NCBI RefSeq assembly: GCF_947497935.1
Contig: NZ_CANMIO010000002.1
Coordinates: 310,001 to 374,000, forward strand
Origin: an uncultured Shewanella sp.
GTDB lineage: Bacteria; Pseudomonadota; Gammaproteobacteria; Enterobacterales; Shewanellaceae
Reading direction: 5' to 3'
DNA length: 64,000 bases
Shown here piece by piece: positions 45,914 to 54,747 of the stretch (within the stretch, counting starts at the first letter, position 1; every line of letters starts with the position of its first letter). The notes beneath the pieces are model-generated. The model was not told the origin of the DNA and ran no database searches. It saw only the letters and a list, made by a program, of their open reading frames with translations. Made by a program: the position numbers and the translations under genes.

Positions 45914-46588
45914 TTAAGACGCTAACTCATTGGTAGCAGGCTCAATCTTTTCTGACGTTTCTGCTTCACTACCAGGGCAATTTACAGGAATGTCTAGACT
46001 CAATTGCTCAAACTCCCTCGCTTCGATAACGAAAAATGCCTTAGCCAATTGAGCAACTGTTGCATAGAAAGCCGCACTTGGCGCCTTAGCTAGGTTGTCG
46101 CAGAAACGTTCGATCCAGCTGCCAATGTGGCGCTGATAGAAGGCAAGCTGACGATAGCCTGGTGCTTCAAGGATCAAGGTGCCCATCACTTCGCATAACG
46201 CTGCTACGTGATCTTCTGGCTCTTTCACCTCTTCTTCACGTTCAAAACCTAACTGTATTAGGTCGTTACGTAACAAAGCTAGCGGCTTATCCATCAGTGA
46301 GCCAGTCATAAACCAGCTGCCGTAAGGAAGGATTTCGCCACACCCTACGCCAAGAAACACGTTGAAATATTCATCTTCAAGCTGTTCTTCGCTAAATTGC
46401 TGCGCGGCTAACTTAAGGCTAACCCATGCTTTAGTCATGTCGCTGTCATCATCGGCATCAATTTCTAAACCCGAAAGAAACGCCAGTAATTCAGGACTAG
46501 GTTGACGACGCAGTAATGCTGCAAGCAACTGATAAATATCGGCTCTTAACTGATCGTTTTCTGAAACTTCTCTTACAAATTCGGTCAT
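45914..46588 (-). CDS. TorD/DmsD-family molybdoenzyme chaperone
   Basis: The protein of about 224 residues resembles TorD/DmsD chaperones that bind Tat signals and help cofactor loading of molybdoenzymes. It is mostly helical, with LRADIYQLLAALLRRQPSPELLAFL, DEYFNVFLGVGCGEILPYGSWFMTG (the family's E-Y-x-x-L-F-type core) and the PEDHVAALCEVMGTLI segment. I choose the ATG at 46588, preceded by AAGAG, over a frame-open start 51 bases earlier inside the ferredoxin gene. Its position makes it the likely FdhA-specific chaperone. Confidence 0.88.
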   Translation of the reverse strand: MTEFVREVSENDQLRADIYQLLAALLRRQPSPELLAFLSGLEIDADDDSDMTKAWVSLKLAAQQFSEEQLEDEYFNVFLGVGCGEILPYGSWFMTGSLMDKPLALLRNDLIQLGFEREEEVKEPEDHVAALCEVMGTLILEAPGYRQLAFYQRHIGSWIERFCDNLAKAPSAAFYATVAQLAKAFFVIEAREFEQLSLDIPVNCPGSEAETSEKIEPATNELAS

Positions 46589-46598
46589 GGTTAAACTC

Positions 46599-48278
46599 TT
46601 ATCGCAGTTGCTTTTCAGGATCTTGAAGAATGTCTTCAAACATGTCTTTTACTCGACAGTCACCACACATTTTTAAGCGGTCTGTGTTGGCACTGAAGGC
46701 ACTGTGGGTTCCTACCACCTCTAACATCCGCTTCACCATGGATTGCGTTGCGAACGGAGTGCCGCAAGTAATACATTCGAACGGAGCTTCCTCATGCAGG
46801 GTTTGACGCTCCTGACGCGCAGCTTTATCAAGATTCACCTGAGGCGTTAAGCTGATGACTTTCTCAGGACAAGCTGTTTCACATAATCCACACTGCACAC
46901 AATCTTGTTCAACAAAATGCAGTGCAGGGCGATCGCCACCATCGGTCAATGCCATAGTTGGACAAGTCGCCACACAAGACATACACAAGGTACAGTTCTC
47001 AGTGTTAACGCTCACTTGGCCGTATGGAATATTGCTTTGAGAAAGACAGGTATCAACAGATGCTGCTTGCTCATTTAGATGATCGATTGCGTTGTAAATA
47101 GTTTCACGCTTAGTTGTGGCCACAAACTCTGCAGGCACAATCACTGGCCAGCTAGCACTCGTGATAAGCAGTTCAGAAAGGTCTTTAGCACCCGCTTCTG
47201 TTAGGTGAGCCTCAGTTATCAAACTGATACGCTGTGGCTGGCCCATCTCATCGAGAATATCGTTGGCTAACGCTAATTCACCATGCAACATCTGGGTTAA
47301 TGTCGGCGCAGTGGCGTCTGTTTGCAGGATCAATACCTGACGAGCGCCCCATGCCAATGCAGACATCCAGTGATCCATACTCGCAACGGTAATCTCTTCC
47401 ATCTCGATTGGGATGATTTCACCGGCTAACGCTTCGGTCACCAACTGCGCGCCCTTGCCCATATCATGGAAAAGAATGACTGGAGCAGTTTGCGCTTGAG
47501 AACGGAAACTAGTGACTAACTTTTGCAAATAGGTATGCATAGCTTGCGGAGTCGGTAAATCATAGCTAATCGCGCCAGTTGGACACGCATTCGTACAGCT
47601 ACCCGCACCGTGGCAGAGATAAGGGTCGATTTCAATCTTCTTCTCTACGCTAGCAATTGCATCAGCAGGACAGAAGTTCAAGCAACGGTTGCAGCCTTCA
47701 TTACCATTACGGTAATGAGCACAGATTTCGCTGTTTACTTTTACATAGCGTGGCTTATCGAATTGGCCGATAAGATCCGGAAGTTGCTCTAGGGCTTCAT
47801 CCAGCTTAGCCTGATCTTGACCTACGTAGAAATAGCCAGGAGGCAACATCTCAAGGTTTATACAAGGACTCATGCTGAGATCGAGAATAAGGTCGAAATG
47901 AGCCTTACGAATCGCAACGGTGCTTAATTCTGCACTGCCATCATCATGCTCGACCTTGACTTGAAATTGACCTAGGAAGCCTTTGATTTCAATAAGCTTA
48001 TTATAATAACTCTCTACATCTTCTGCAGCAGTCATTACTTTTTCAAGGTGGGCTTCATCTTGGCTAGTGATTGGCTCATTCGCCAGAATGGCACACTTGC
48101 CCATAGTCGATAACTTGTCAGCCGCTAAGCGAGCCAAATCTTCTGGCCCGATAACGAGGACGTTACCCTCGGTGGTGTAACTTACGGTCGGTGGGATCAG
48201 GTTTTGGATAACCTGAGTACCAGCAAGGACCTTTTGACGAACCTCTTTGAGTCCGACTTGCGTTTCACTATTGCTCAC
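46599..48278 (-). CDS. Polyferredoxin-type accessory protein of formate dehydrogenase
   Basis: The 559-residue soluble protein has four [4Fe-4S] motifs: CAHYRNGNEGCNRCLNFCP, CHGAGSCTNACPTGAI, CTLCMSCVATCPTMAL and CVQCGLCETACPEKVI. A further Cys pair set, CITCGTPF and CGDC, near the C-terminus may bind zinc or iron. It is found in the same place in Shewanella fdh loci. A role in electron transfer or enzyme maturation is plausible but not established. It lies between DUF3306 and the TorD-like gene. Confidence 0.9.
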   Translation of the reverse strand: MSNSETQVGLKEVRQKVLAGTQVIQNLIPPTVSYTTEGNVLVIGPEDLARLAADKLSTMGKCAILANEPITSQDEAHLEKVMTAAEDVESYYNKLIEIKGFLGQFQVKVEHDDGSAELSTVAIRKAHFDLILDLSMSPCINLEMLPPGYFYVGQDQAKLDEALEQLPDLIGQFDKPRYVKVNSEICAHYRNGNEGCNRCLNFCPADAIASVEKKIEIDPYLCHGAGSCTNACPTGAISYDLPTPQAMHTYLQKLVTSFRSQAQTAPVILFHDMGKGAQLVTEALAGEIIPIEMEEITVASMDHWMSALAWGARQVLILQTDATAPTLTQMLHGELALANDILDEMGQPQRISLITEAHLTEAGAKDLSELLITSASWPVIVPAEFVATTKRETIYNAIDHLNEQAASVDTCLSQSNIPYGQVSVNTENCTLCMSCVATCPTMALTDGGDRPALHFVEQDCVQCGLCETACPEKVISLTPQVNLDKAARQERQTLHEEAPFECITCGTPFATQSMVKRMLEVVGTHSAFSANTDRLKMCGDCRVKDMFEDILQDPEKQLR

Positions 48279-48425
48279 ATTGCGTTCCTGAACAGTTCTT
48301 TGGCTGTTTCTGTATATGAGTGTCGCTGTTTTCTATGTGCCTATAATTGACACCAGCTTTTATTACTCACTAATACAGCAATTCACATACCAAATTTGTG
48401 GAATTAAAAACACTCTATAGTGACG

Positions 48426-49076
48426 TTAAACAACTTTACTTGCGGAAACGTCACTGCTTTCTGGTTCATTTTGGGACAAGCCGCTTTGTTCACCGTCCAA
48501 AATGTCCGATATCTCTTCGGGATCATTATGGCGCTCATTTTGCTCTATCTTTTCAGCCGCAATCATCTCATCTGATGCGTCTAATTCTTGCTTTGCCAAT
48601 GACTCTTCGTCTTTATCTTTAACCATATGACGGAAGACTTTTTTAGCGATTTCCGCAGACACATCAGGCGTTAACAAGGGTTGATTACTGTAATCCAATG
48701 CGTATTCGAGTAAGCCATCAATCTCACTGTAATGAGGCTGTTTCCAAAGCGCCTTTAATGCAGCAGATTTAGCGGCTGGATCAACATTGGCCCCCATAAA
48801 GCTGGCAAAACTACCACCCACTTCAATTTTTTCAGGATCAGGCAAGTCTTCAGCAGTTAATATCTTGTCTGCGGGGGCGTCAGCTGTAGCATCGTCGCTA
48901 ACAACAGGCGATGTCGCTTGCTCTGTTGTTAGCTCAGTTTCAGCTTGCTGTTGTGCAGCAAATGCCTGCTCTTCAGCGAGCTTTTGTGCTGCGGCTTCTT
49001 CTGCCGCTACCTTGGCTTCGCCTTCAGCCTCAACTTGTTGCTTACGCAGATTCCAGCGAGATAGAAAGCCACTCAT
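48426..49076 (-). CDS. DUF3306 protein
   Basis: The 216-residue protein begins MSGFLSRWNLRKQQVEAEGEA, has a long Ala/Glu-rich coiled-coil-like segment (residues 15-60), and a conserved core LTAEDLPDPEKIEVGGSFASF then FRHMVKD. DUF3306 proteins accompany formate dehydrogenase loci; their function is not known. It overlaps the end of DUF3305 by four bases. A 147-base gap follows before the polyferredoxin gene. Confidence 0.85.
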   Translation of the reverse strand: MSGFLSRWNLRKQQVEAEGEAKVAAEEAAAQKLAEEQAFAAQQQAETELTTEQATSPVVSDDATADAPADKILTAEDLPDPEKIEVGGSFASFMGANVDPAAKSAALKALWKQPHYSEIDGLLEYALDYSNQPLLTPDVSAEIAKKVFRHMVKDKDEESLAKQELDASDEMIAAEKIEQNERHNDPEEISDILDGEQSGLSQNEPESSDVSASKVV

Positions 49077-49540
49077 AGGCGTTCTGCCGTATGATCAGTG
49101 CTTGGGCCTTCATTCTTACGACGATTAACATGCTTACGACGATGGGCACAAATTTCCACTTCACCATGGCGAGTAATAAAGGCTTCAATCCAACAAGCGA
49201 TCGCCTTAGGCATTGGAATATTGAGTACTGGGGTATCGGCTTCTAGGCAGCCAGCTGCGACATTTTGATCTGCAGAAATTGCTACTGGTTTCCAGTCACC
49301 GTCTTCGGTTTCGTCACAGACGATATATAGCATGGCATTATCCATATCGATATTGATGCGGTAACTGCCACGCTCATCCTTGTGTAGCTCAAGTAAGATT
49401 AGGTTGGCACCTTCAGGTGCGGCGTGGGTAGCAGGAAGCATTTGGTCGACTTCCCACTGTACTGAGGTCCATCTTCCGACTTGTTTCTCAATTTTCTTAA
49501 GAGAAACGTACATTGGCCATTGGCTTTCGGTATGTTGCAT
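49073..49540 (-). CDS. DUF3305 protein
   Basis: The 155-residue protein has the DUF3305 pattern (WPMYVSLKKIEKQVGRWTS, LILLELHKDERGSYRINI, WKPVAISADQN). Members occur beside formate dehydrogenases with DUF3306; function unknown. It has GGAG before the ATG at 49540 and overlaps DUF3306, so both are translationally coupled. It is the first gene of the accessory operon. Confidence 0.85.
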   Translation of the reverse strand: MQHTESQWPMYVSLKKIEKQVGRWTSVQWEVDQMLPATHAAPEGANLILLELHKDERGSYRINIDMDNAMLYIVCDETEDGDWKPVAISADQNVAAGCLEADTPVLNIPMPKAIACWIEAFITRHGEVEICAHRRKHVNRRKNEGPSTDHTAERL

Positions 49541-49644
49541 TCAGTCTCCGTCTTGCCTGAGGTGGCTGCCAATATGGCAGACCCATAAATAAATACTCCC
49601 TTTAGCAAAGCAATTTGTGTGCCACACAGTATCAATTAAATAGT

Positions 49645-49658
49645 TTGAACTAGATCAA
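49645..49658. promoter_or_regulatory. FNR/EtrA-like box in the accessory operon/fdhD divergent region
   Basis: The 14 bases TTGAActagATCAA match the FNR consensus TTGATnnnnATCAA at nine of ten positions. It lies between the divergent DUF3305 operon and fdhD, 105 bases before the DUF3305 start. In Shewanella the FNR homologue is EtrA. Anaerobic control of the accessory genes is inferred. Confidence 0.6.
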
Positions 49659-49676
49659 CTATTCCAAGCAAAGACT

Positions 49677-49714
49677 AGGACATTTTGTCCGAATAGCAAT
49701 TGTAGATAGGACAT
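49677..49714. promoter_or_regulatory. Two AGGACAT direct repeats
   Basis: AGGACAT occurs at 49677-49683 and again at 49708-49714, 31 bases apart, which is about three helical turns. The first overlaps a GGACA-ttt-TGTCC palindrome at 49678-49690. They may be an operator for a regulator such as the HTH protein encoded downstream of fdhD. Confidence 0.35.
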
Positions 49715-49823
49715 AAAAGGGCGACCCACTCGCTATAAATGTGATCTACCACTAATTTTAACTCCCTATTCAATTAGGTATAGATATTGCTTAGCAGTAA
49801 GCGTATTGATTCCCTTTTAACAG

Positions 49824-50666
49824 ATGATGACCCATATGACTGCATACAAAAGCAATCCAACGTTAATCAAAACCAGCACCGATGTGCCTCTTACAATTGC
49901 TGTCACCGCAATAAACGAGAATGGCGAAAAAGTGGATAAGTTCATTGCTTGCGAACGCCCTCTCACGGTCTACCTTAATTGGCAGCCTATTGTGACCTTG
50001 ATGACACTAGGTGCGCGGGCTGAAGCGTTATCATTGGGTTACCTTAAGAACCAAGGCTTTATATCGGATATCAACAAACTAGAGTCGGTTATTGTCGATT
50101 GGGATGTGAATTCAGCTGCGATCCTAACCAGTGAGAAAATTGAAAATTTAGATGAAAAGCTGTCTGAGAAAACAGTGACTACGGGCTGTGGTCAAGGCAC
50201 GGTTTACGGTGACTTTATGACAGGGCTCGACGACATCAACTTGCCGACACCAAAACTGAAGCAAAGCATGATCTACAGCTTGCTAAAGAACATCAGCGCC
50301 TACAATGAAACCTATAAAAATGCCGGTGCCGTGCACGGTTGTGGTCTATGCCAAGATGATCAGATCGTCGGTTTTGTTGAAGATGTAGGTCGTCATAACG
50401 CCGTAGATACCTTAGCCGGTGAGATGTGGCTCAACCAAGACTGTGGCAATAACAAATTGTTCTACACTACAGGTCGCCTAACCTCTGAGATGGTTATCAA
50501 AGTCGCCAAGATGGGGATCCCTGTCGTACTGTCACGCAGTGGTGCAACTCAGATGGGGCTTGAGCTTGCTCAAAAGCTTGGTATCACCATGATAGCTCGC
50601 GCTAAGGGTCGCCATTTCCTAATTTATAACGGCGCTGAAAACATTGAATTTGATGCTCTTACTTAA
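49824..50666 (+). CDS. fdhD: Formate dehydrogenase sulfurtransferase FdhD
   Basis: FdhD transfers sulfur from IscS to the molybdenum cofactor of formate dehydrogenase and is needed for its activity. The roughly 280-residue protein has the conserved TTGCGQGTVYGDF, the CGLC pair (about residues 173-176) that carries the sulfur, and EDVGRHNAVDT followed by SRSGATQMG. Two in-frame ATG codons start the gene without a clear Shine-Dalgarno sequence, and a third lies four codons in, so the exact start is uncertain. It diverges from the accessory operon. Confidence 0.95.
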   Translation: MMTHMTAYKSNPTLIKTSTDVPLTIAVTAINENGEKVDKFIACERPLTVYLNWQPIVTLMTLGARAEALSLGYLKNQGFISDINKLESVIVDWDVNSAAILTSEKIENLDEKLSEKTVTTGCGQGTVYGDFMTGLDDINLPTPKLKQSMIYSLLKNISAYNETYKNAGAVHGCGLCQDDQIVGFVEDVGRHNAVDTLAGEMWLNQDCGNNKLFYTTGRLTSEMVIKVAKMGIPVVLSRSGATQMGLELAQKLGITMIARAKGRHFLIYNGAENIEFDALT

Positions 50667-50713
50667 AAGTATTCCATTAACAACAAATATTGCATGTTCC
50701 ACAAGGATTAAAA

Positions 50714-51619
50714 ATGACCGAGCCGACTGAGCTGATCTATATGAGTGCCAAACAGGTATCTGAGTACCTAGATCTCAATGAGAAGAAAGTCTACTCAATG
50801 GCCAACGACCGCATTCTTCCTGCGACTAAAATCACGGGCAAATGGTTGTTTCCAAAGATTTTGATCGACAGGTGGGTGATGGACTCCTGCCATAGCGGCA
50901 TGCTATCTGACCGTATGCATATCACCGGAAGCGATGACCCTCTGCTATCTATGCTTGTGGCGAGAATGATGTCACAGGTGGGTAAGAGTGAGCTTATCAG
51001 TTATAGCTCAACAGGCTCTCGACTCGGCCTAGACTTGCTGTCTCGTGGTTACGCCGATGTATGTACACTGCACTGGGGTAGTGTTGAAGAGCGCAGCGTT
51101 CGTCACCCAGCGTTATTGCAAGGTTATGCCAACCACCAGCAATGGGTGATGGTGCACGGTTATACCCGTAAACAAGGCTTGATGATGCGTCCCGATATGC
51201 ATCACCGCTGCCAAGAGTTGGACAAAGTGTCGCAGCAGTCATGGCGCTGGGTCGCCCGTCAAGCGGGCGCTGGTAGCCAGCAACATCTTGAACAATGGCT
51301 AATGAAACAAGGGGCATCTTTCGAAGAGCTAAACTCAAACATTGTCGCCCAGAGTGAACGCGAACTCGCAGGCTACATTGCCCGCAACAATGCCGATATC
51401 GGCTTTGGCTGCCAGTCTGTGGCACTCGAGAGCGGCCTGAGTTTTGTTCCACTGGTTACCGAGTCTTTTGATTTCGTAATGCCCCAAGGGATCTACTTTA
51501 GACGTCAGTTACAGCGACTATTTAACCTATTAGCCGAGCCGCAAACCCAACAACTTGCAGCAACCTTAGGCGGTTATGATTTAACTGACTGTGGCAAGCT
51601 ACTGTGGAATGGGCAGTAA
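50714..51619 (+). CDS. HTH (excisionase/MerR-like) regulator with PBP-like domain
   Basis: The 301-residue protein has an N-terminal HTH_17-type domain (MSAKQVSEYLDLNEKKVYSMANDRILP then WLFPKILIDRW) and a C-terminal part of about 220 residues resembling the PBP-like domain found on some MoeA proteins and molybdate- or tungstate-linked regulators (YSSTGSRLGLDLLSRGYADV, NNADIGFGCQSVALE, LSFVPLVTESFDFVMP). I start at the ATG at 50714, six bases after AAGGA. It follows fdhD by 47 bases. A molybdate-, tungstate- or cofactor-responsive regulator of fdh genes is inferred from context. Confidence 0.8.
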   Translation: MTEPTELIYMSAKQVSEYLDLNEKKVYSMANDRILPATKITGKWLFPKILIDRWVMDSCHSGMLSDRMHITGSDDPLLSMLVARMMSQVGKSELISYSSTGSRLGLDLLSRGYADVCTLHWGSVEERSVRHPALLQGYANHQQWVMVHGYTRKQGLMMRPDMHHRCQELDKVSQQSWRWVARQAGAGSQQHLEQWLMKQGASFEELNSNIVAQSERELAGYIARNNADIGFGCQSVALESGLSFVPLVTESFDFVMPQGIYFRRQLQRLFNLLAEPQTQQLAATLGGYDLTDCGKLLWNGQ

Positions 51620-51643
51620 CCGTTGTCCTTAAGCTTTTAACCG

Positions 51644-52036
51644 CTAGAAAGGCCTACACTGAGTGCCTTGGTGAAACACTATTTGCCAAATATCTCTATG
51701 TTTGCGCCAGATAGAGCTACGTATTGAAAAGCCGATGACATTATCATCGGCTTTTTTTAATTTTGCGCGGTAGGTAACCTGACAAACCTCTGCCGATAGC
51801 TCTCTCACAGTAAATAGGCTAGCTTCTATTTGAGGCTGCCGTTCATCTGGCAACCTCGCCAATACCTCATCCTTGCCAAATCGATGGCCAGTCGCTGCAA
51901 ACTCAAGAAATTCATCACCGATAAGGCGCTCAAGCTCTGTACGAGAAGCTCGCACTTCAGGTTTTTGCAGATAGAGTTCTAGCTCAACCAGTAGGTTTTC
52001 CAGTTTGAAGTTCACAAAAGTATCCAAAGAGCACAA
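51644..52036 (-). CDS. DUF4440/NTF2-like hypothetical protein
   Basis: The 130-residue protein looks like a DUF4440/NTF2-like cone-fold protein: LVELELYLQKPEVRASRTELERLI, DEFLEFAATGHRF and a final SIWRKHRDIWQIVFHQGT. Function unknown. The open frame begins with a TTG and no better start is obvious; a GTG at codon 8 is an alternative. It lies convergent to the HTH regulator gene. Confidence 0.75.
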   Translation of the reverse strand: MCSLDTFVNFKLENLLVELELYLQKPEVRASRTELERLIGDEFLEFAATGHRFGKDEVLARLPDERQPQIEASLFTVRELSAEVCQVTYRAKLKKADDNVIGFSIRSSIWRKHRDIWQIVFHQGTQCRPF

Positions 52037-52136
52037 TGTAATTACATCATTTTAGTCTAGGATAAGTTTTTAAACTTTTGAAATCACATGAGTACTTATT
52101 TCGTTTCGCTCCCAACGACCAGCATCTAGGACTCAA

Positions 52137-53255
52137 TTATTGGGTATCTCGATATTGCACCCAAAGCTCTCTCTGCTCAGATTTAAGGAATGTCCAAGCC
52201 AGCACCCGAGTAACTTTATTGCCCTGGTGCATCTCAATCTCTTTTACCTCTTCAGCTTTTACCTTGGCCAATAAGGCCTTTGCTGGTTTAAGGTTTTCCT
52301 TTTTAGATACTAAGGTAGTGAACCATAAGCACTGGCCTGCAAAGTCATGACTCTCGTCGATCATCGTCCGCAGAAATTGCAGCTCCCCTCCCTCACACCA
52401 TAACTCGGCTTTCTGGCCACCAAAGTTGAGGACACTATCGCTCTTACCCGAGTCAGGCTTCCCCCTTCCAGAGGACTGAACTTGAGCTGACTTGGCTCTA
52501 TTAGCAGCAAGATTTTTAAGTTTTCGCGCCGAGCCCTCACTGGCTTCAGCTAAGGAGGCATGAAATGGTGGGTTGCAAAGGGTCAGATCGAAGCGCTCAT
52601 TTGCCTCAATCACCCCATGAAATACATGCTTAGCGTCCGCTTGTAGTCTAGCGCTAAACTTATTAGCGATATCGGAATTATTGGCAAAAATCTGCTGTGT
52701 ATTTGCAATCGAGATCGGATCGACATCACTGCCAACAAAGTCCCAACCATAGGACTGTATCCCCAGCAGCGGATAGATAACATTCGCTCCGGTACCTATA
52801 TCTAATACTCGAACTCTAGGGCCTTTAGGAACGCGCCTCTTACTCGCCTTTTTAACCGCCAATAGATCCGCTACATGATGGATATAATCGGCTCGACCGG
52901 GGATAGGCGGACATAGGAAACCTTCGGGAATATCCCAATGACCAACGCCATAGTGTAACTTTAGCAACGCCGCATTAAGCATCTTAACCGCAATAGGATC
53001 GGCGAAGTCTATCGACAAATTGCCATAGGGATTCGGTTTTACAAAAGCCTTAAGTTTCGGAAATGCAGCGACTAATGCGGCAAAGTCATAGCCATTATTA
53101 TGGATATTTCGTGGGTGTAGCGCCTTACTCGGCTGAGGTGCCGCTGTAGGTTTAACTTTAGCATGAGTCTTAGACTTGCTCTTAGCATTAGGCGAGGCCT
53201 TAGCGACTCTTGGCTTATTCACTTTTGCAGGTTTAGCTTTATTACTTTTAATCAT
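52137..53255 (-). CDS. rlmF: 23S rRNA adenine-1618 N6-methyltransferase
   Basis: RlmF methylates A1618 of 23S rRNA. The core has LHPRNIHNNGYDFAALVAAF, the SAM site VLDIGTGANVIYPLLG and the adenine N6-methyltransferase motif NPPFHASLAEAS. A very basic Lys/Pro-rich N-terminus (residues 1-45) is likely an RNA-binding tail. I choose the ATG at 53255; an upstream start would add a hydrophobic stretch unlike the family. It follows the FliL-like gene. Confidence 0.93.
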   Translation of the reverse strand: MIKSNKAKPAKVNKPRVAKASPNAKSKSKTHAKVKPTAAPQPSKALHPRNIHNNGYDFAALVAAFPKLKAFVKPNPYGNLSIDFADPIAVKMLNAALLKLHYGVGHWDIPEGFLCPPIPGRADYIHHVADLLAVKKASKRRVPKGPRVRVLDIGTGANVIYPLLGIQSYGWDFVGSDVDPISIANTQQIFANNSDIANKFSARLQADAKHVFHGVIEANERFDLTLCNPPFHASLAEASEGSARKLKNLAANRAKSAQVQSSGRGKPDSGKSDSVLNFGGQKAELWCEGGELQFLRTMIDESHDFAGQCLWFTTLVSKKENLKPAKALLAKVKAEEVKEIEMHQGNKVTRVLAWTFLKSEQRELWVQYRDTQ

Positions 53256-53312
53256 TTTTATACCGTTAGCACTTGCGATAAATGCAAGTACCAGCGGTAT
53301 TGGTATCTGCAA

Positions 53313-53720
53313 CTAATCATATAGATATTTGGTGAAAAGTAAGTTCACCACCAAGGGTTCACCAGTCTCTTGCTCTAAAAGCTGATTCACTTTCTCGTAG
53401 CACTGACGACGGATCTCTTCTTTTCCGGTCAATGACTTCACCTTGTCTTCGGTCTGGTTACCTAAAATCTCGACGATTGCCGCCCTTAACAGAGGGTCGT
53501 GTCGCTCTAGGCTAACTAACTGCTCAGGCTTTTTAACCATCAACTCGACACTGAGTCTGACATAGCCAAGTTTCTTCCTATTAGAGATATAGTTAGTCAC
53601 AATCTCCGGTTCGAAACCATAATAAGCATATTCTTCCAGTGGCTTATTATCCGCAGCAAATGCTCCAAAGCTACTGCATAGCACTAAAAGTAATACTGCT
53701 ATTAGTTTATTCATCTTCAA
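53313..53720 (-). CDS. FliL-like small exported protein
   Basis: The 135-residue protein has a signal peptide (LIAVLLLVLCSSFGAFA) and the FliL-type pattern: YYGFEPEIVTNYI, LGYVRLSVELMV, DPLLRAAIVEILGNQ and INQLL-like end (VNQLLEQETG). FliL stabilises flagellar stators, but this copy is not in a flagellar operon and has no cytoplasmic N-terminus, so the specific role is uncertain. Start is either a TTG at 53720, five bases after GGAG, or an ATG two codons later. Confidence 0.8.
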   Translation of the reverse strand: MKMNKLIAVLLLVLCSSFGAFAADNKPLEEYAYYGFEPEIVTNYISNRKKLGYVRLSVELMVKKPEQLVSLERHDPLLRAAIVEILGNQTEDKVKSLTGKEEIRRQCYEKVNQLLEQETGEPLVVNLLFTKYLYD

Positions 53721-53770
53721 ACTTACTCCCTAGTCGATAATCGATGAGATAGACTCCCAATCCATGTGCT

Positions 53771-54037
53771 TATACCCAAACAACTTCAAGATGCAGGATT
53801 CAGCATGTCGAGAAGTGACAGAGTTCAAGGCATGAAATTGTAGGACTAGTTATTCTAATTCAATATTTCATAACACAGAAAAATGTTGCTTCTCGCCGTG
53901 CCCTACGGGAGTTCCCGTAGAATACCTGCACTACGTTAGTGATATCGATAAGGGAATAACCATTATCCTCAATCACTGCCTTGCTCAGCTATCCTACGGG
54001 AGCTCTGAAACGAGCATCTTGAGGTAGCTTGGGTATT
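53771..54037. repeat. MITE-like element with 22-base terminal inverted repeats
   Basis: The intergenic region before ubiC is bounded by imperfect inverted repeats: TACCCAAACAACTTCAAGATGC at 53773-53794 and its near complement at 54014-54035, flanked by TA. Inside is the seven-pair hairpin CTACGGG-agtt-CCCGTAG at 53903-53920. No transposase frame is present. It resembles a non-autonomous miniature transposon. It differs from the element at 6120-6326. Confidence 0.7.
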
Positions 54038-54138
54038 ACATTGTCACGTCGCATTCTAAGTAGACAAGCTCTACCTGCGGCGACAGCGGCGTGCTAGACT
54101 GCTTCGGTTTGCTGTATTGTACCGAGAATTAGACGACT

Positions 54139-54696
54139 ATGACTAGGTTAAGCTTCCCTTATGGTGAATCAATCGAATGGTTTTCGCCAGAACAAATCTC
54201 CAATTTACCTACGCCACCTTTTAAGGACTGGCTACTCAGCACTTGCAGCTTAACGCAAAAGTTAAAGAAGCAATGTGCACATTTTGAAGTGAAAATTCTC
54301 GGAGAAGATACCTTATCTCCACTACCAGAAGACTCATTTGGCAGTAAAAATATCTGGGTTAGAGAAGTATTACTCATTCTAGATGGCACCCCATGGATCT
54401 TCGCCAGAACCTTGATCCCCGGGCGCCTGCTTGAACAGAAACAACAAGCATTTTTAGGTTTAGGAGTGAGGCCTTTAGGCGAATTACTCTATGCCACCGA
54501 TGAGTTTATCCCAGGACGCATAGAAGTGGCTCATTTTGAAGCCTGCTCTAAGATAGCTAAGCTGGCAGAATCGCTGCAACAGGATGTGACCCAGCCGCTA
54601 TGGGGACGTCGCCGCTATTTCCAACATGGTGACGAGCAGTTGATAGTAAGTGAAGTATTTCTACCCGCTGCGCAACAAGCCATTGCCAAGCTATAA
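54139..54696 (+). CDS. ubiC: Chorismate lyase
   Basis: UbiC converts chorismate to 4-hydroxybenzoate for ubiquinone synthesis. The 185-residue protein has WVREVLLILDGTPWIFARTL, the LGVRPLGELLY segment and the final WGRRRYFQHGDEQLIVSEVFLP, all typical. No ubiA follows in this window side. It ends at a bidirectional terminator. Confidence 0.93.
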   Translation: MTRLSFPYGESIEWFSPEQISNLPTPPFKDWLLSTCSLTQKLKKQCAHFEVKILGEDTLSPLPEDSFGSKNIWVREVLLILDGTPWIFARTLIPGRLLEQKQQAFLGLGVRPLGELLYATDEFIPGRIEVAHFEACSKIAKLAESLQQDVTQPLWGRRRYFQHGDEQLIVSEVFLPAAQQAIAKL

Positions 54697-54714
54697 ACGC
54701 TAGCCGTCATCGAG

Positions 54715-54743
54715 AAAAAACGCCCTTTATTTGGGCGTTTTTT
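54715..54743. terminator. Bidirectional rho-independent terminator
   Basis: An 11-pair stem AAAAAACGCCC / GGGCGTTTTTT with a seven-base loop lies between ubiC and the convergent protease gene. Confidence 0.9.
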
Positions 54744-54747
54744 GTGT

